Shown: positions 36,329 to 45,303 of the stretch, piece by piece | Layout of the letters: every line of letters begins with the position of its first letter | Numbering within the stretch: the stretch's first letter is position 1 | NCBI GenBank assembly: GCA_016703425.1 | Contig: JADJCA010000009.1 | Span: forward strand, 372,001 to 436,000 | Direction: 5' to 3' | Origin: Myxococcales bacterium | GTDB lineage: Bacteria; Myxococcota_A; Polyangia; Polyangiales; Polyangiaceae | Length of the DNA stretch: 64,000 bases | The notes under the pieces: generated by a model | Seen by the model: only the letters and a program-made list of their open reading frames with translations | The model's database searches: none | Told to the model about the DNA's origin: nothing | Position numbers and translations under genes: made by a program

Positions 36329-36974
36329 GCTGAGCGCGTTCCAACGAGAGGCTCTCGCCGCCATCTTCGCGCGCTCCGGCGACACGCTCTTCCTCACCGG
36401 AGGTGCCGCGCTTGCCGGTTACCACCTCGGCCACCGGCCGACCGACGACCTGGACCTCTTCACGGTGGACGCCGAAGCGTTTCAGCGCACGCGATTCGTC
36501 ATCGACGCAGCCGCGGAGGCGTTGCATGCGACCGTGGAGGTCAGGCAGGACGGGCCCGGATTTCGCCGTTACGCGTTCGTTCGTGGAGATGATGCGCTGG
36601 TGATCGATACCGTCCTGGAGCGCGGTCGGCAGCTCCACGTCGTGAAGTCTCGCGTCGGGGACATCCTCGTGGATCCACCCGACGAGATCCTCGCAAACAA
36701 GCTGACGGCGATTGTCGGAAGGATGGAGGAGCGCGACCTGGTCGACGTCCTCTGCCTCGAGCGTGCGGGGCTTCGGGTGGAAGATGCGCTCCCCGCGGCG
36801 CTTGCGAAGGATGGCGGAGCAACACCGGCGACGTTGGCCTGGCTTCTCTCCGAAGTCCGCATTCCCGACACCGCCTCGCTGCCCGCGGGCGTGACCCCCG
36901 CAGAGCTGCGCGCGTTCATCGACGAGCTCGTCATCCGACTACGTCGCGCCGCCCACCCCTCGGGCTCCCGCTGA
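36315..36974 (+). CDS. AbiEii/AbiGii-family nucleotidyltransferase
   Basis: The 219-residue protein has the minimal nucleotidyltransferase signature LTGGAALAGYHLGHRPTDDLDLFT, with GG and the metal-binding DxD (DLDLF). Later elements such as VDPPDEILANKLTAIVGRMEERDLVDVLCL are typical of the AbiEii toxin family. AbiEii-type enzymes modify tRNA or other nucleotides and act as type IV toxins or abortive-infection effectors. All key residues seem present, so it should be active. The upstream overlapping gene is the likely antitoxin. A decayed relative lies at 38503-38792. Confidence 0.82.
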   Translation: MVSSKLSAFQREALAAIFARSGDTLFLTGGAALAGYHLGHRPTDDLDLFTVDAEAFQRTRFVIDAAAEALHATVEVRQDGPGFRRYAFVRGDDALVIDTVLERGRQLHVVKSRVGDILVDPPDEILANKLTAIVGRMEERDLVDVLCLERAGLRVEDALPAALAKDGGATPATLAWLLSEVRIPDTASLPAGVTPAELRAFIDELVIRLRRAAHPSGSR

Positions 36975-37159
36975 CGACCCCTGCAGCGGTGAGCGGCACG
37001 CGGGCGCTGTGGCTCCTCGCGGTCGCAGCCGATCGCGAGGACCTCGTGTTGCCCGACATTCTTGGCCGCGATCGCGCGGCTCGCGACAAAGGCTCGCCGA
37101 GCACTACGACGTCGTTCTTCATGACGGGTCCGACGGGGCGGGCGACGCTGTCCACGCCT

Positions 37160-37774
37160 TCAGGTTCCTTCCGAATTGAGATCCACGGCGCTTCCGTCCC
37201 CGCCCGTGAGGCGCCGATGCCGGCGGGCGACGGCGAGGCGCCCCTGAACGGTCTTGTGGTCGAAGATCGCCGGCACGACGATGCGCCCGTCCGCGAGCTC
37301 GATCTCCAAGGTGGCCTCACGATCCCGCACGCCCTCGATTCGACGGACTTCCACGATGTCCGTGTACCGGCATCGCTGAACGCGTCGCCGCCCATCGTCG
37401 AACTCGAGGCCCCGTTCGTAGAAGCGCACGCGCGCACGGCGACTCGGTGCGCGCACAATCGCGACGATGGCGAGCGTCACGCCGAGCGTGAGGAGCCCCA
37501 CCGCGACGAGGAGCGCGCCGATCGCTTGCGTCTCGCGCCAGATGATGGCCGCGACAAGCCCGGGGCCAGCCGCGACCACGACGAGGGTGCCGGGCATCAC
37601 GTACGCACCGAGGAGACCAAGCCCGTAGGGGGCCAGCTCGACGTGGAGCGGCCCAAAGCCATCCGGCGCCGAGCGGTACGGAGCGAGGCTCGGGCGGGAC
37701 ACTCCGCGAGCGTACATGGCGCCCCTCTCTGTGCGCACGCCACCGGCGCTCGCGTTCGTCGATCGTTTCGTCAC
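37160..37774 (-). CDS. Membrane protein with two TM segments and PH-like cytosolic domain
   Basis: The 204-residue product has two hydrophobic helices at about residues 55-105 (LLGAYVMPGTLVVVAAGPGLVA and IGALLVAVGLLTLGVTLAIVAIV). A beta-rich tail follows (ARVRFYERGLEFDDGRRRV, YTDIVEVRRIEGV, ADGRIVVPAIFDH) like bacterial PH domains. The start could also be the internal Met at residue 20. Convergent with the AbiEii gene and in the same direction as the J-domain gene upstream. Function unknown. Confidence 0.65.
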   Translation of the reverse strand: MTKRSTNASAGGVRTERGAMYARGVSRPSLAPYRSAPDGFGPLHVELAPYGLGLLGAYVMPGTLVVVAAGPGLVAAIIWRETQAIGALLVAVGLLTLGVTLAIVAIVRAPSRRARVRFYERGLEFDDGRRRVQRCRYTDIVEVRRIEGVRDREATLEIELADGRIVVPAIFDHKTVQGRLAVARRHRRLTGGDGSAVDLNSEGT

Positions 37775-37806
37775 CGGCGGAGCTTGATCGCTCTAGGCGT
37801 TCGCCT

Positions 37807-38262
37807 CTACTTCGAACGGCCGAGCCAGAAGGCCAACGTCGCGGCGCCGAAGATCAAGAGGGCTCGCGCCGCGGCGATGAGCAGCGCTCGCCGCCTCGCA
37901 CGGGTCACCTCGCGTGACGCGGTATCGTCGTGCAGTGCCGTGAGCCGCTCGACGGCGTCTCTGTTGGTCGCGACGGCCGCTTGGCCGATGCGCTCCGCGT
38001 GGACCGCCGCCTCGTGGATCGCGCCGACGAGGAGACGCCCCTCACCCTCGCGACGCGCGCTGCGCCGCCGCTCCGCGTCGTAGGCCGCTCGTCTCTCGGG
38101 GTCGCTGAGAATGTCGATGGCGCGCTGGGCTTCACGGAGGCGATGGCCGACGGCCAAGACATCGGCTCGGTGACGCTCGACGAGGAGCTGCCGCCGCATC
38201 GCGAGGATCTCTTCCGCCGACGCCGTCTCAGAGATTCGCAAGAGGGCGTAGAGATCGCTCAC
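37807..38262 (-). CDS. J-domain-like membrane protein with altered HPD motif
   Basis: The 151-residue protein has an N-terminal J-domain pattern (LYALLRISETASAEEI, LREAQRAIDILSDPERRAAYD) and a C-terminal transmembrane helix (ALLIFGAATLAFWLG). The HPD tripeptide that stimulates Hsp70 ATPase is replaced: the loop reads ERHRADV, so Pro is lost. It is unlikely to work as a normal DnaK co-chaperone. A similar architecture is seen in membrane-tethered J-like proteins. It may be co-transcribed with the PH-like membrane protein at 37160-37774, 33 bases downstream. Confidence 0.65.
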   Translation of the reverse strand: MSDLYALLRISETASAEEILAMRRQLLVERHRADVLAVGHRLREAQRAIDILSDPERRAAYDAERRRSARREGEGRLLVGAIHEAAVHAERIGQAAVATNRDAVERLTALHDDTASREVTRARRRALLIAAARALLIFGAATLAFWLGRSK

Positions 38263-38345
38263 GCTGACAATCGTGACATATCCGGCGCCGGCCGCTAGTC
38301 GCCTGCGCGACGGCGAGGTCGCGACCGTCGTGCTGACATCCCTCC

Positions 38346-38537
38346 GTGCCGCCGACGTGCTTCGACATCCTCGCCGAGCTCTTCGCTCGTGACATCGACC
38401 AAGCGCTGCTTCGCGCGTCGATGCAGAAGACGCCGACGGAGCGGATCATTTGGTTGGAGGAGATGTCCGCCCTTGCGGTGGAGGTAAGGAAGGCCCGCGC
38501 AAATGAAGCTCCGAGACCTCCTCGCCCAGCTCGCTGA
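38346..38537 (+). CDS. Small partner of a decayed nucleotidyltransferase
   Basis: A 63-residue frame from GTG 38346 contains KTPTERIIWLEEMSALAVEVRKARANE, a pattern found in small proteins encoded just before nucleotidyltransferase genes. It overlaps the broken nucleotidyltransferase at 38503. It is probably a leftover antitoxin-like partner. The start is uncertain. Confidence 0.45.
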   Translation: MPPTCFDILAELFARDIDQALLRASMQKTPTERIIWLEEMSALAVEVRKARANEAPRPPRPAR

Positions 38538-38792
38538 ACACGAGGTCGGGTTCTCGGTCATCGGTGGCGTTGCGCTCATCGCGCGAGGCGTCCAGCGCGC
38601 AACCGAAGACTCGACATCGCCTACGCGCGAGACCGACAGAACGAACACGTCGACGCCGCGTCGAGCGAGCTCGCCATCGACGACACGAAGATGCTGGTCC
38701 TGACCCTAGACGATTTGGAGCGCGCCAAGCGCGCGGCAGGCCGACCGAAAGATCTCGTCGACCTCGGCTACATCCGCAGCCTGAAGGCGTGA
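38503..38792 (+). pseudogene. Decayed nucleotidyltransferase
   Basis: The frame opens MKLRDLLAQLAEHEVGFSVI and GGVALIARGVQRATED, a typical nucleotidyltransferase start. It then needs one missing base (near 38612) to continue as LDIAYARDRQNEHVD. The DxD is recovered only in that second frame. After a short gap the 3' end is recognisable (VLTLDDLERAKRAAGRPKDL), but about 50 residues of the usual middle are absent. Frameshift plus internal deletion indicate a dead copy of a toxin-like gene. Confidence 0.65.
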
Positions 38793-38822
38793 CGGGCGAT
38801 GAAGCGACCAAGAGGGCGGCTG

Positions 38823-38943
38823 CGGCTGCGACAACGGCGTGCACGGGCTGGCGGCATCGGTGCAAGGTGCACCGATCAAGGCCGGCCTTCGACGTCACCG
38901 TCTGGGGTGGGGCACCGGTTCACCTATTCGGGCATCAACGAGG
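38823..38943 (+). pseudogene. Fragment related to the 3' end of the IgGFc-binding-domain gene
   Basis: About 120 bases closely match 22724-22847, inside the IgGFc-domain gene. Shared blocks include TGCGACAACGGCGTGCAC, GTGCACCG and TCACCTATTCGGGCA, with several small indels that scramble the frame. It has no start or partner domain. It is most simply the remnant of a deleted or recombined paralogue. Confidence 0.75.
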
Positions 38944-39067
38944 AGCGAAACGAGGACGACGGGCGACGTCACGAAGGGCGGCGCGCGCGATGCGCCGCTG
39001 CCCGTGCGAGCCAAGTGGCTTGGCGAGCACCCGGATCGCCGTCGGGTGGTGGCTCAGGCCGGCGTGA

Positions 39068-39873
39068 ATGACCGTCACGCTTCGAAGTGCGTGCTCGAAG
39101 GGGCGCCCTCGGCCGGGACGACCGAGCAGAGCGGTGGGGCGACAGCTAGTGTTGGTCGTGCTCCTGGGCGTCGGTCTCGCGTCGCTGGCCTGCAGTGGCG
39201 GGGCGGGCGAAGCCCCTCCTCCCAGCGGAACAGGCGACGTCGGCCCAGGTGAAGGTAGCGCGCAGCCAGATGCCGCGCCGCAGACGACCGCCTCCTCGCG
39301 AGCCGATGCGGCGAGCGCTCCACACAAGCGGCTCTTCGTCACCTCGGCGAGGTTCGACGGCAACTTGCAACAGGCAGGCAACGCACCCGACGGGGTCAGC
39401 GGAGCCGACAAGCTCTGCCAAGCCGCAGCAACAGCCGGACGCCTCGGCGGCAACTGGAAGCTTTCCTGTCGGGGGTCGTCGGCGGTGTGACCGTCCACGC
39501 CACCTCCCGGATCGCCGACATGAGTCCGTGGCACCTGCTCGACGGCACGCTGGCAGTCGCTTCTGTCGCCGAATTGGGTGGAACGCTATCGCACGCGATC
39601 GATCCTCGATGAGCTCGGAGCGCGTCGTCAAAGACTGCAGAAGGCGGCGTTTGGACCGGAACGCGACTCGGCTCGTTCACCAAGGGATGTGAGGACCCCA
39701 AGGGCGGCAGTTGGGCTAGTTCCGCCACGGCGCCTCCCGCCCCTCAGGGCACCATGGGCGATTGCACGAAGGCCAACGAGTGGTCGGCCGCCGTGAGCGA
39801 TCTCTCCCTGAGCGGTTCCGACGCCGTCGCTCCCTGCTACGCCCGCGCTCGTCTCTACTGCTTCGAGCAGTAG
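39068..39873 (+). CDS. DUF1554-like lipoprotein (three single-base frameshifts)
   Basis: The N-terminal frame (ATG 39068) gives a lipoprotein signal (VLLGVGLASLACSG), a linker, then FVTSARFDGNLQQAGNAPDG and GADKLCQAAATAG, the DUF1554 pattern. One G is missing near 39457-39460, then coding continues as AFLSGVVGGVTVHATSRIAD. One extra C lies at 39604-39605. Another G is missing near 39622, then VWTGTRLGSFTKGCEDPKGG and ARLYCFEQ end at TAG 39871. With these three changes a 268-residue protein is intact without any internal stop, including the conserved CFEQ-type end. So many clean one-base indels suggest assembly error as readily as decay. Function unknown. Confidence 0.55.
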
Positions 39874-40477
39874 TGATGCGCGCTCGCTCCGCCACCGAGA
39901 CCTCTCCGTCCAGAAGCCCAAGCGCCGGCTCGGCTATCGGCTGCGCCCCGACCGGTGGCGACAGGGGTCTGGCTTCGGAAGCGACGGCGGCCTTCGCCTT
40001 CGACACGCCAGGCGCCCCCGAGCCCGCGCCGCGTCTGAGCCGGCGAATCGCGCCTCCGGCGCGGTGATGGAGCGGATCGGCATGAGCTGAACGTTGGTAC
40101 GACCGCGAGTTTCCCCTCACCTTGATGACCCGCAAGGCGGGACGCGGTGAAGCGGGGCTCGCGCGGCCGCGGGGCCATCCGTTCGGCTGAAGCAGAGAGA
40201 GCCCGCTCCACGGCGCGCTCGCCGCGCAGACACCTTGCCGGACCGTTGATACGCAAGCGTGAGGTATCGCTGACGGCTCCGCGAAGCGCCTCCAGCATCG
40301 ATCTCGGCTGCCGTGCCGGGTACGAACGCTCGGGGTTCCGCTCGGCAATCGCCTCGCACGCCTCTTCGATCGCCTTCTGTTCCGCCAAACAGAGCGCCGC
40401 TGGGGTCCGCGAGAGCGTGTGCGCGGCAATACGAAGTGCCCCGCGGCCACCTCGTGTTGCGTGTTCAACGAGGACGC
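39874..40477. other. About 600 bases without a supported gene
   Basis: Open frames exist on both strands, but they have skewed, Arg-rich compositions and no recognisable domain or ribosome site. The stretch lies between two broken genes and is probably part of the same decayed region. Confidence 0.45.
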
Positions 40478-40756
40478 CTATTGCGGCCCGCGCGGAACAC
40501 GCCTTCGCGGCCAGGGGACGAAGGCCGACGTCCTAGCCATGTATTCTACATACCCAGGCTTCGTGGCCCGCAGGTGTTCGTCAAGCATCGTGACGCCCGA
40601 GACGCGGAGCAGGAGCCACGTCATCAGGACCGGCGCGAACACCGTGAGGAGGCCGGTGGAGCCCGCGTCGAGCGCCGTCAACCAGAAGCTCCACGCGACG
40701 AGCGTCTCGCCGAAACAGTTGGGGTGTCGCGATAGGCGGAAGAGTCCCTTGTTCAT
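40478..40756 (-). pseudogene. C-terminal remnant of a DUF1295 / steroid-reductase-like membrane protein
   Basis: The 92-residue frame starts MNKGLFRLSRHPNCFGETLVA and runs on with VFAPVLMTWLLLRVSGVTMLDEH, PGYVEYMARTSAFVPW. This matches only the last third of DUF1295 proteins (usually 250-300 residues), which begins at GLFRYSRHPNYFGE. The Tyr of HPNYFGE is Cys here. Nothing upstream encodes the missing membrane helices. It is a truncated remnant. Confidence 0.7.
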
Positions 40757-40899
40757 GACGCGATCTCGATTCGCTGGATCGCCTCGAAATCGCGTTAGTT
40801 GCGCGTCGGCGACGGTTTGTCATCGGAGCGAGCATATGACGGCGACGGCCCGGTTCCGAAAAGTGGTCGCTGATGGTTGCTCCGGATGCGGCTGGGGCG

Positions 40900-41310
40900 T
40901 CACGGCTTGAGGAAGTCGGTAGCCATCTTGCAGATCGCCGGCTTGACGTCTGTACGTGCCGCGACGGCCTGCATCAGCGGTAGAAGGCGAGCCCTTTCTT
41001 GTCCACTGACGCCGTTGATCACCCGATTCAGCATCCAGAGGTTGTAGAAGTTCGGCGACCGCTGCACGGAATCGACCAGCGCCTCTTCGTATCCCTCGCC
41101 CATGAACTTCTCCGCGGCATGCACGAGAGGACCGGGCATCCCGAAGTCATCGTCTGGATGCGTCTCAAGGATCTTGAAGAGCTCCGGCAAGAGGGCAACC
41201 CCGGCGGGGTTGCCGGCCACTTGGGCCACCAATGCTCCGAGTACCTCTTGATCGAGCGTCGGGCTCGAAGCCTGAACCTCCAGTTGCTTGCGGAGTGCAT
41301 CGGTATCCAT
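40900..41310 (-). CDS. Hypothetical helical protein
   Basis: A 136-residue acidic protein from ATG 41310 (AAGGA lies six bases upstream; ATG 41316 would be too close to it). It is predicted all-helical: DALRKQLEVQASSP, VALLPELFKILETHPDDD, EGYEEALVDSVQRSPNFYNLWMLNRVING. The pattern of helices with a conserved-looking NLWMLNRVING is reminiscent of immunity proteins in polymorphic toxin systems, but I recognise no family. It is divergent from the gene at 41528. Confidence 0.6.
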   Translation of the reverse strand: MDTDALRKQLEVQASSPTLDQEVLGALVAQVAGNPAGVALLPELFKILETHPDDDFGMPGPLVHAAEKFMGEGYEEALVDSVQRSPNFYNLWMLNRVINGVSGQERARLLPLMQAVAARTDVKPAICKMATDFLKP

Positions 41311-41527
41311 GAGCATTCCTTGAACTCTTCAACTCCGGCCGAGCGACTTGGCATACCCGATGAGAGAAGACGTTTCAGAGGGTATCCGCCCCGGAAGAGA
41401 AGTGGACGTAGCGCTCGATAGACGAACCTGGACTCTGGGTTTCAACTGGACTGGAAGCCGGACCGACGTTGGCGCTCCGCTCGCACGCCCGTTTGACGCG
41501 CCAAAAGGAGCGACATAGCGTCCGCTC

Positions 41528-42218
41528 ATGATCGCAAAGCTCCGGAGCGCTCTTTCAACGTTCGATCGCTCGGAGCTCGAGTGGGTTGCCTCCAGCTTCG
41601 CCGGCCAGCGCTACGTCCAAGATCCCTCGGCCCTCGCGGCTCTCGTGGCAGAGGTCGAAACGGAGCAGCCGGAGGATCTCGCGGGCGTCCTGCGCGTGGG
41701 CGGCGGAAAGGGTCCGTTCGAGTGTTTCGTGCTTGCGTGTCTCGCACGTCACGCCGGGATCGGCGAGGACGTCGTTCTCGACGGCGTCGCCAACGAACTA
41801 CCGCCAGCGGTCGCCGGCAACCTCGTCGTGCGCGGCCCTCTCGTTTGCAACATCGAGAACTGGCTCCTCGTCGCCGGCGACGTCCAAGCGGACCTGCTGC
41901 TCGCGTCCGCGGACGTGATCGTCGGCGGTAACGTGCGCGTGCGCGACGGCGTCTTCGGCGTAAACAACGAGTGTCAGTCCATGTGGATCCGCGGCGCTCG
42001 AGACCCCGTATTTCGTCGTCCAGGATTACGCGACTTCCGCTGGCAACGGCCTGGAGCCGCTCGAGCTTTCCGACGACGCTGCCGAAGAGGCGCTCGCGGA
42101 AGGCTTCACCGACGACCTACGCAGCATGTGCGAAGACGGACCGGACGAGGCGATCTCCCAGCTGCTCGAGCGCGTCGAGAGCCGGAAGCCCATCTTCCGA
42201 CCGCGCGCAGGCGCGTGA
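41528..42218 (+). CDS. Hypothetical protein with beta-helix-like core (one frameshift)
   Basis: From ATG 41528 the frame reads IAKLRSALSTFDRSELEWVA, then a repetitive beta stretch (NLVVRGPLVCNIENWLLVAGD, SADVIVGGNVRVRDGVFGV) like a short right-handed helix. Near 41988-41996 one base too many shifts coding to another frame, which continues LETPYFVVQDYATSAGNGLE, then an acidic tail (LSDDAAEEALAEGF) ending RPRAGA at 42216-42218. The restored protein is about 229 residues. Function is unknown. Confidence 0.6.
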
Positions 42219-42275
42219 CTGATTTAGTTCCCGTGACGAGGGCGAGCGCAGCCAAGGAGGCGCACGCGGGAAGCC

Positions 42276-43115
42276 TCAGAACTCCGTCAGCACCGTCGTC
42301 AGCATGTAGTCGGCGGCGAAGATCGCCACGATGCTCGAGACCACAGCCTTGGCTGTCGCTTCGCCGACGCCGCGCGCGCCGCCCGATGCGTAGAAGCCCT
42401 TCTTGCAGCAGATGACGCTCACGATGAGGCCGAAGACGAAGCTCTTCACCGCCAACATACGCAGGTCGGCCGGCTCCAAGAACTGGCGGACCTTGTCTTG
42501 GAAGATGCCAGGATCGATGCCCTGCCACGTGACCGCCACGACGTACGCGCCGCCCATGCCTGCGAGCCAAAAGAGGACGCCCAAGAGCGGCAGCATCAGG
42601 GTCGTCGCCACAACCCGCGGCACCACCAGGTATTGAACGGGGCTCACGCCCATCGTCGTGATGGCGTCGATCTGTTCGGTGACCCGCATGTTGCCGAGCT
42701 CGCTCGCCATCGTGCTGCCGGCTCGCGCCGTCACGACCACCGCCGCCAGCACCGGCGCCAGCTCGCGCGCGAGCGCCAAGGCCACGACGCCGCCGACCAT
42801 GCTCTCGGCGGAGAACTGGCGAAAACCGACGATGCTGCTGACGGTGAACGCCATGCCGGTAAAAAGACCGACAAGGCAGACGATGAAGGTGCTGCCGGCG
42901 CCGATGAAGTCGAGGGCGAGCATGAACTGAGCGACGCGAAACGGCGGCCGCACGAGCCAGAGCGCCGCCTGGAAGGCGAGCGTCGCGGTGGCTCCGATGT
43001 CGTCGAGGGCGTCGAAAAACGGCGCCATGATGCGAGAAACACCGCGCGAGAGCGCGCCGAGCACCACACCGTCTCGGTCTTTGTCCTTCGCGGCCGCCGT
43101 CACGAGCGGAACCAT
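42276..43115 (-). CDS. mlaE: MlaE-family ABC transporter permease
   Basis: The 279-residue protein is a normal-length MlaE permease for lipid transport between inner and outer membranes. Motifs include FTGMAFTVSSIVGFRQFSAESM, LARELAPVLAAVVVTARAGSTMASELGNMRVTEQIDAI and MGVSPVQYLVVPRVVA, which are diagnostic. About five membrane helices are present. The ATPase (MlaF) and MCE substrate-binding (MlaD) genes that normally accompany it are not next to it here, so it must work with partners encoded elsewhere. Confidence 0.9.
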   Translation of the reverse strand: MVPLVTAAAKDKDRDGVVLGALSRGVSRIMAPFFDALDDIGATATLAFQAALWLVRPPFRVAQFMLALDFIGAGSTFIVCLVGLFTGMAFTVSSIVGFRQFSAESMVGGVVALALARELAPVLAAVVVTARAGSTMASELGNMRVTEQIDAITTMGVSPVQYLVVPRVVATTLMLPLLGVLFWLAGMGGAYVVAVTWQGIDPGIFQDKVRQFLEPADLRMLAVKSFVFGLIVSVICCKKGFYASGGARGVGEATAKAVVSSIVAIFAADYMLTTVLTEF

Positions 43116-43232
43116 AGCTGACTCTTGGCCCTATGATTCGCGTCTCATCAGCCGCTCCGCTGGACGCTAGCGGGACTGGCCGGTATAGACGCTCCCTTCG
43201 GCCGCTTGTCCCTTCCCTTCGGGAGACCTCTC

Positions 43233-43826
43233 ATGCCCAAGACCAACCTCGCCTGGATGCTCGTCGCCGCTTGGATCGGCTGCACCTCGACCACCGATCC
43301 GGTCCCCGCAGGCAGCAGCCTGACGGACGCTGGCAAGGACGCGAAGGCGAGCGCGGCAGCGACGACCGATAGCGGCTCGAGCGCGACCGACGCGGGCGCG
43401 ACCAAGAAGGATTCAGGGTCGGTTGCACCGGTGCCGTGCTCCGCCATCTCAGGCGGCCTACCCTGTGATCCGGGCAAGCTCTCCTGCGGCTCGTCGACCT
43501 GCGACACGGCCACGCAAGAGTGCTGCGTCGACCTCACCGGTGCGAGCGCAAAGCCGGCTTGCGTGAACAAGGGAAGCTGCGCCAACGTCGCGCTCCAATG
43601 CGACGAGGCTGACGACTGCGGCTCCGGCGAAGTCTGCTGCTTCTCCGCTTCCGGCGTCACGCCGACGGGCTCGCTCTGCCAGTCGGGCCCCTGCGGCCTC
43701 GGCGACTTCTCGCAGTCATGCCGTGGCGACGGCGAATGCGCCGGCAGCGGCTCCTGCGGAAGCGGAAGCTGCAAGGGCTTCGCCATCCAGACGTGCTCGC
43801 CGCTCCCCGCCAGCGCCTGCCAGTGA
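43233..43826 (+). CDS. Cys-rich lipoprotein
   Basis: From ATG 43233 (GGGAGA upstream) the 197-residue protein has a lipobox (MLVAAWIGCTS), a Ser/Ala/Asp linker to about residue 70, then a Cys-rich domain. Examples are CDPGKLSCGSSTC, CCVDLTGAS, CDEADDCGSGEVCCF and CRGDGECAGSGSCGSGSC. These resemble the Cys modules seen in many myxobacterial outer-surface lipoproteins. No function can be assigned. Confidence 0.7.
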   Translation: MPKTNLAWMLVAAWIGCTSTTDPVPAGSSLTDAGKDAKASAAATTDSGSSATDAGATKKDSGSVAPVPCSAISGGLPCDPGKLSCGSSTCDTATQECCVDLTGASAKPACVNKGSCANVALQCDEADDCGSGEVCCFSASGVTPTGSLCQSGPCGLGDFSQSCRGDGECAGSGSCGSGSCKGFAIQTCSPLPASACQ

Positions 43827-43863
43827 GGCGCGCTGGCTGAGCCGAGCTGAGCGCCCGGCCGAG

Positions 43864-45156
43864 TCAGGGCTCGCGGTAGAAACGCGGGACGCGCCGCGAC
43901 ACGGAGGTGAGGACCTCCCACGCGATCGAATCCGACTGGCTCGCGACCTCTTCCGAGGTGATGACGTCGCGACCGAGGACGCCGTCTTGGCTGCCGAGCA
44001 CGACGACCTCGTCGCGCACCGCAACGCCGGGGTGGTCGGTCACGTCGATCATCGCCATATCCATGGAGACAGCGCCGACGATGGTGGCGCGCTTGCCGCG
44101 GACCAAGACCGCTCCACGGTTCGAGAGTTGCCGCGAGAGGCCGTCGGCGTAGCCCATGGCGATGGTGGCGATGCGAGTCGGCCGCGATGCGCGAAAGAGC
44201 GCGCCGTAACCGACGGCGTCGCCGGGCTGGATGTCGCGGACGGCGACGATCTCCGTGCGCACGCGCATCGCGGGCCGAAGCTCGCGCCCTGACGTGACCG
44301 GCATCGGCTCGGGGCCCAGCACCGGGGCGGAGCCGAAGAGACCGATGCCGACGCGAACGGCGTCGAGTTGACCGGTGCCGCGCATGACGGCCGCCGTGTT
44401 GGCGGCGTGGCGAACCTCGGGGACGATCCCGAGCGACGCGAGGAGCGCCGTGGCGTCGTCGAAGGTGCGCAGCTGCTCCGCCGTCGCGGCCTCCGACTCG
44501 GCGTCAGCCTGCGCGAGGTGCGTCATGAGGCCCGTCACGCGGATCTCGGGGAAGTCGCGCAGCTTGGTGACGAACGCGGAGAGCTCGCGAGGGAGCACGC
44601 CGAGGCGGCTCATGCCGCTGTCGATCTTGAGGTGCACGTCGATGGGCTCGGGCACATCGCCAGCGCGCGCCAGCCGGGCGAAAGCCTCGACTTGACCGAG
44701 GTCGTAGACGACCGGCACGAGCTTGCGCGCCAGGACCTCGGCGTGCGCGCCGCCGTAGTAGCCGCCCATCACGAGGATGGGCGCCCGGATGCCGGCTTCG
44801 CGAAGCTCGATCCCCTCTTCGAGCAGCGCGACGCAGAAGGCGTCGATGCCGCCCCGCTCGAGGGTGCGCGCGACGGCCGGTGCGCCGTGACCGTAGGCGT
44901 CGGCCTTGAGGACGCCCCACACTTTGGCGCCACCCGCGTGCCGACGAACGACGCGCAGGTTGTGTCGCAACGCATCGAGGAACACCTCGGCGCGCGTGGG
45001 GCGCACGATGTCGGCGGGCGCCGCACGGCGCGGCCTCTGCACGCGAGGCTCCGAGGCGGGCGGCGCATCGAGCGCTGGCGTTGCCGCGACAAGGGCCGTC
45101 TCGCTGGCCTTTTGAGCGGCGCGAACGGACGGATCGGAGGAGGGCCCGTCGGTCAT
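43864..45156 (-). CDS. alr: Alanine racemase
   Basis: Alr converts L-Ala to D-Ala for peptidoglycan using PLP. From ATG 45156 the protein has 430 residues, longer than usual because of an N-terminal extension of about 55 residues rich in Ala and Pro. The PLP lysine motif VWGVLKADAYGHGA is present. So are LKIDSGMSRLGV, GLMTHLAQAD, RVGIGLFGSAPV, the GYGALFRASRPTRIATIAMGY region and VSMDMAMIDVT, which contain the substrate and catalytic residues. Distances between motifs are normal. It stands alone with divergent and convergent neighbours. Confidence 0.92.
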   Translation of the reverse strand: MTDGPSSDPSVRAAQKASETALVAATPALDAPPASEPRVQRPRRAAPADIVRPTRAEVFLDALRHNLRVVRRHAGGAKVWGVLKADAYGHGAPAVARTLERGGIDAFCVALLEEGIELREAGIRAPILVMGGYYGGAHAEVLARKLVPVVYDLGQVEAFARLARAGDVPEPIDVHLKIDSGMSRLGVLPRELSAFVTKLRDFPEIRVTGLMTHLAQADAESEAATAEQLRTFDDATALLASLGIVPEVRHAANTAAVMRGTGQLDAVRVGIGLFGSAPVLGPEPMPVTSGRELRPAMRVRTEIVAVRDIQPGDAVGYGALFRASRPTRIATIAMGYADGLSRQLSNRGAVLVRGKRATIVGAVSMDMAMIDVTDHPGVAVRDEVVVLGSQDGVLGRDVITSEEVASQSDSIAWEVLTSVSRRVPRFYREP

Positions 45157-45303
45157 CAATGTGCGTAGTTTTGCGGCTTCCACGATATCCCCTTCGTATA
45201 CAGAACGCGCCCCGAAAACGGGAGATTCCTGCAGACGGACGCCTCGCCCCGCGATGGAGCGAGTCGAGCGCCGCGCCGAACTCGTGTATTCACTGGGGGG
45301 CCG

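Noticed and set aside
36989..38083. 364-residue plus-strand frame
   Set aside because: It runs antisense to the PH-like and J-domain genes, which have clear membrane helices and a recognisable J domain. No domain on the plus strand.
39855..40388. 177-residue minus-strand frame
   Set aside because: The first part looks helical but it runs into Arg-rich low-complexity sequence and has no family match or ribosome site.
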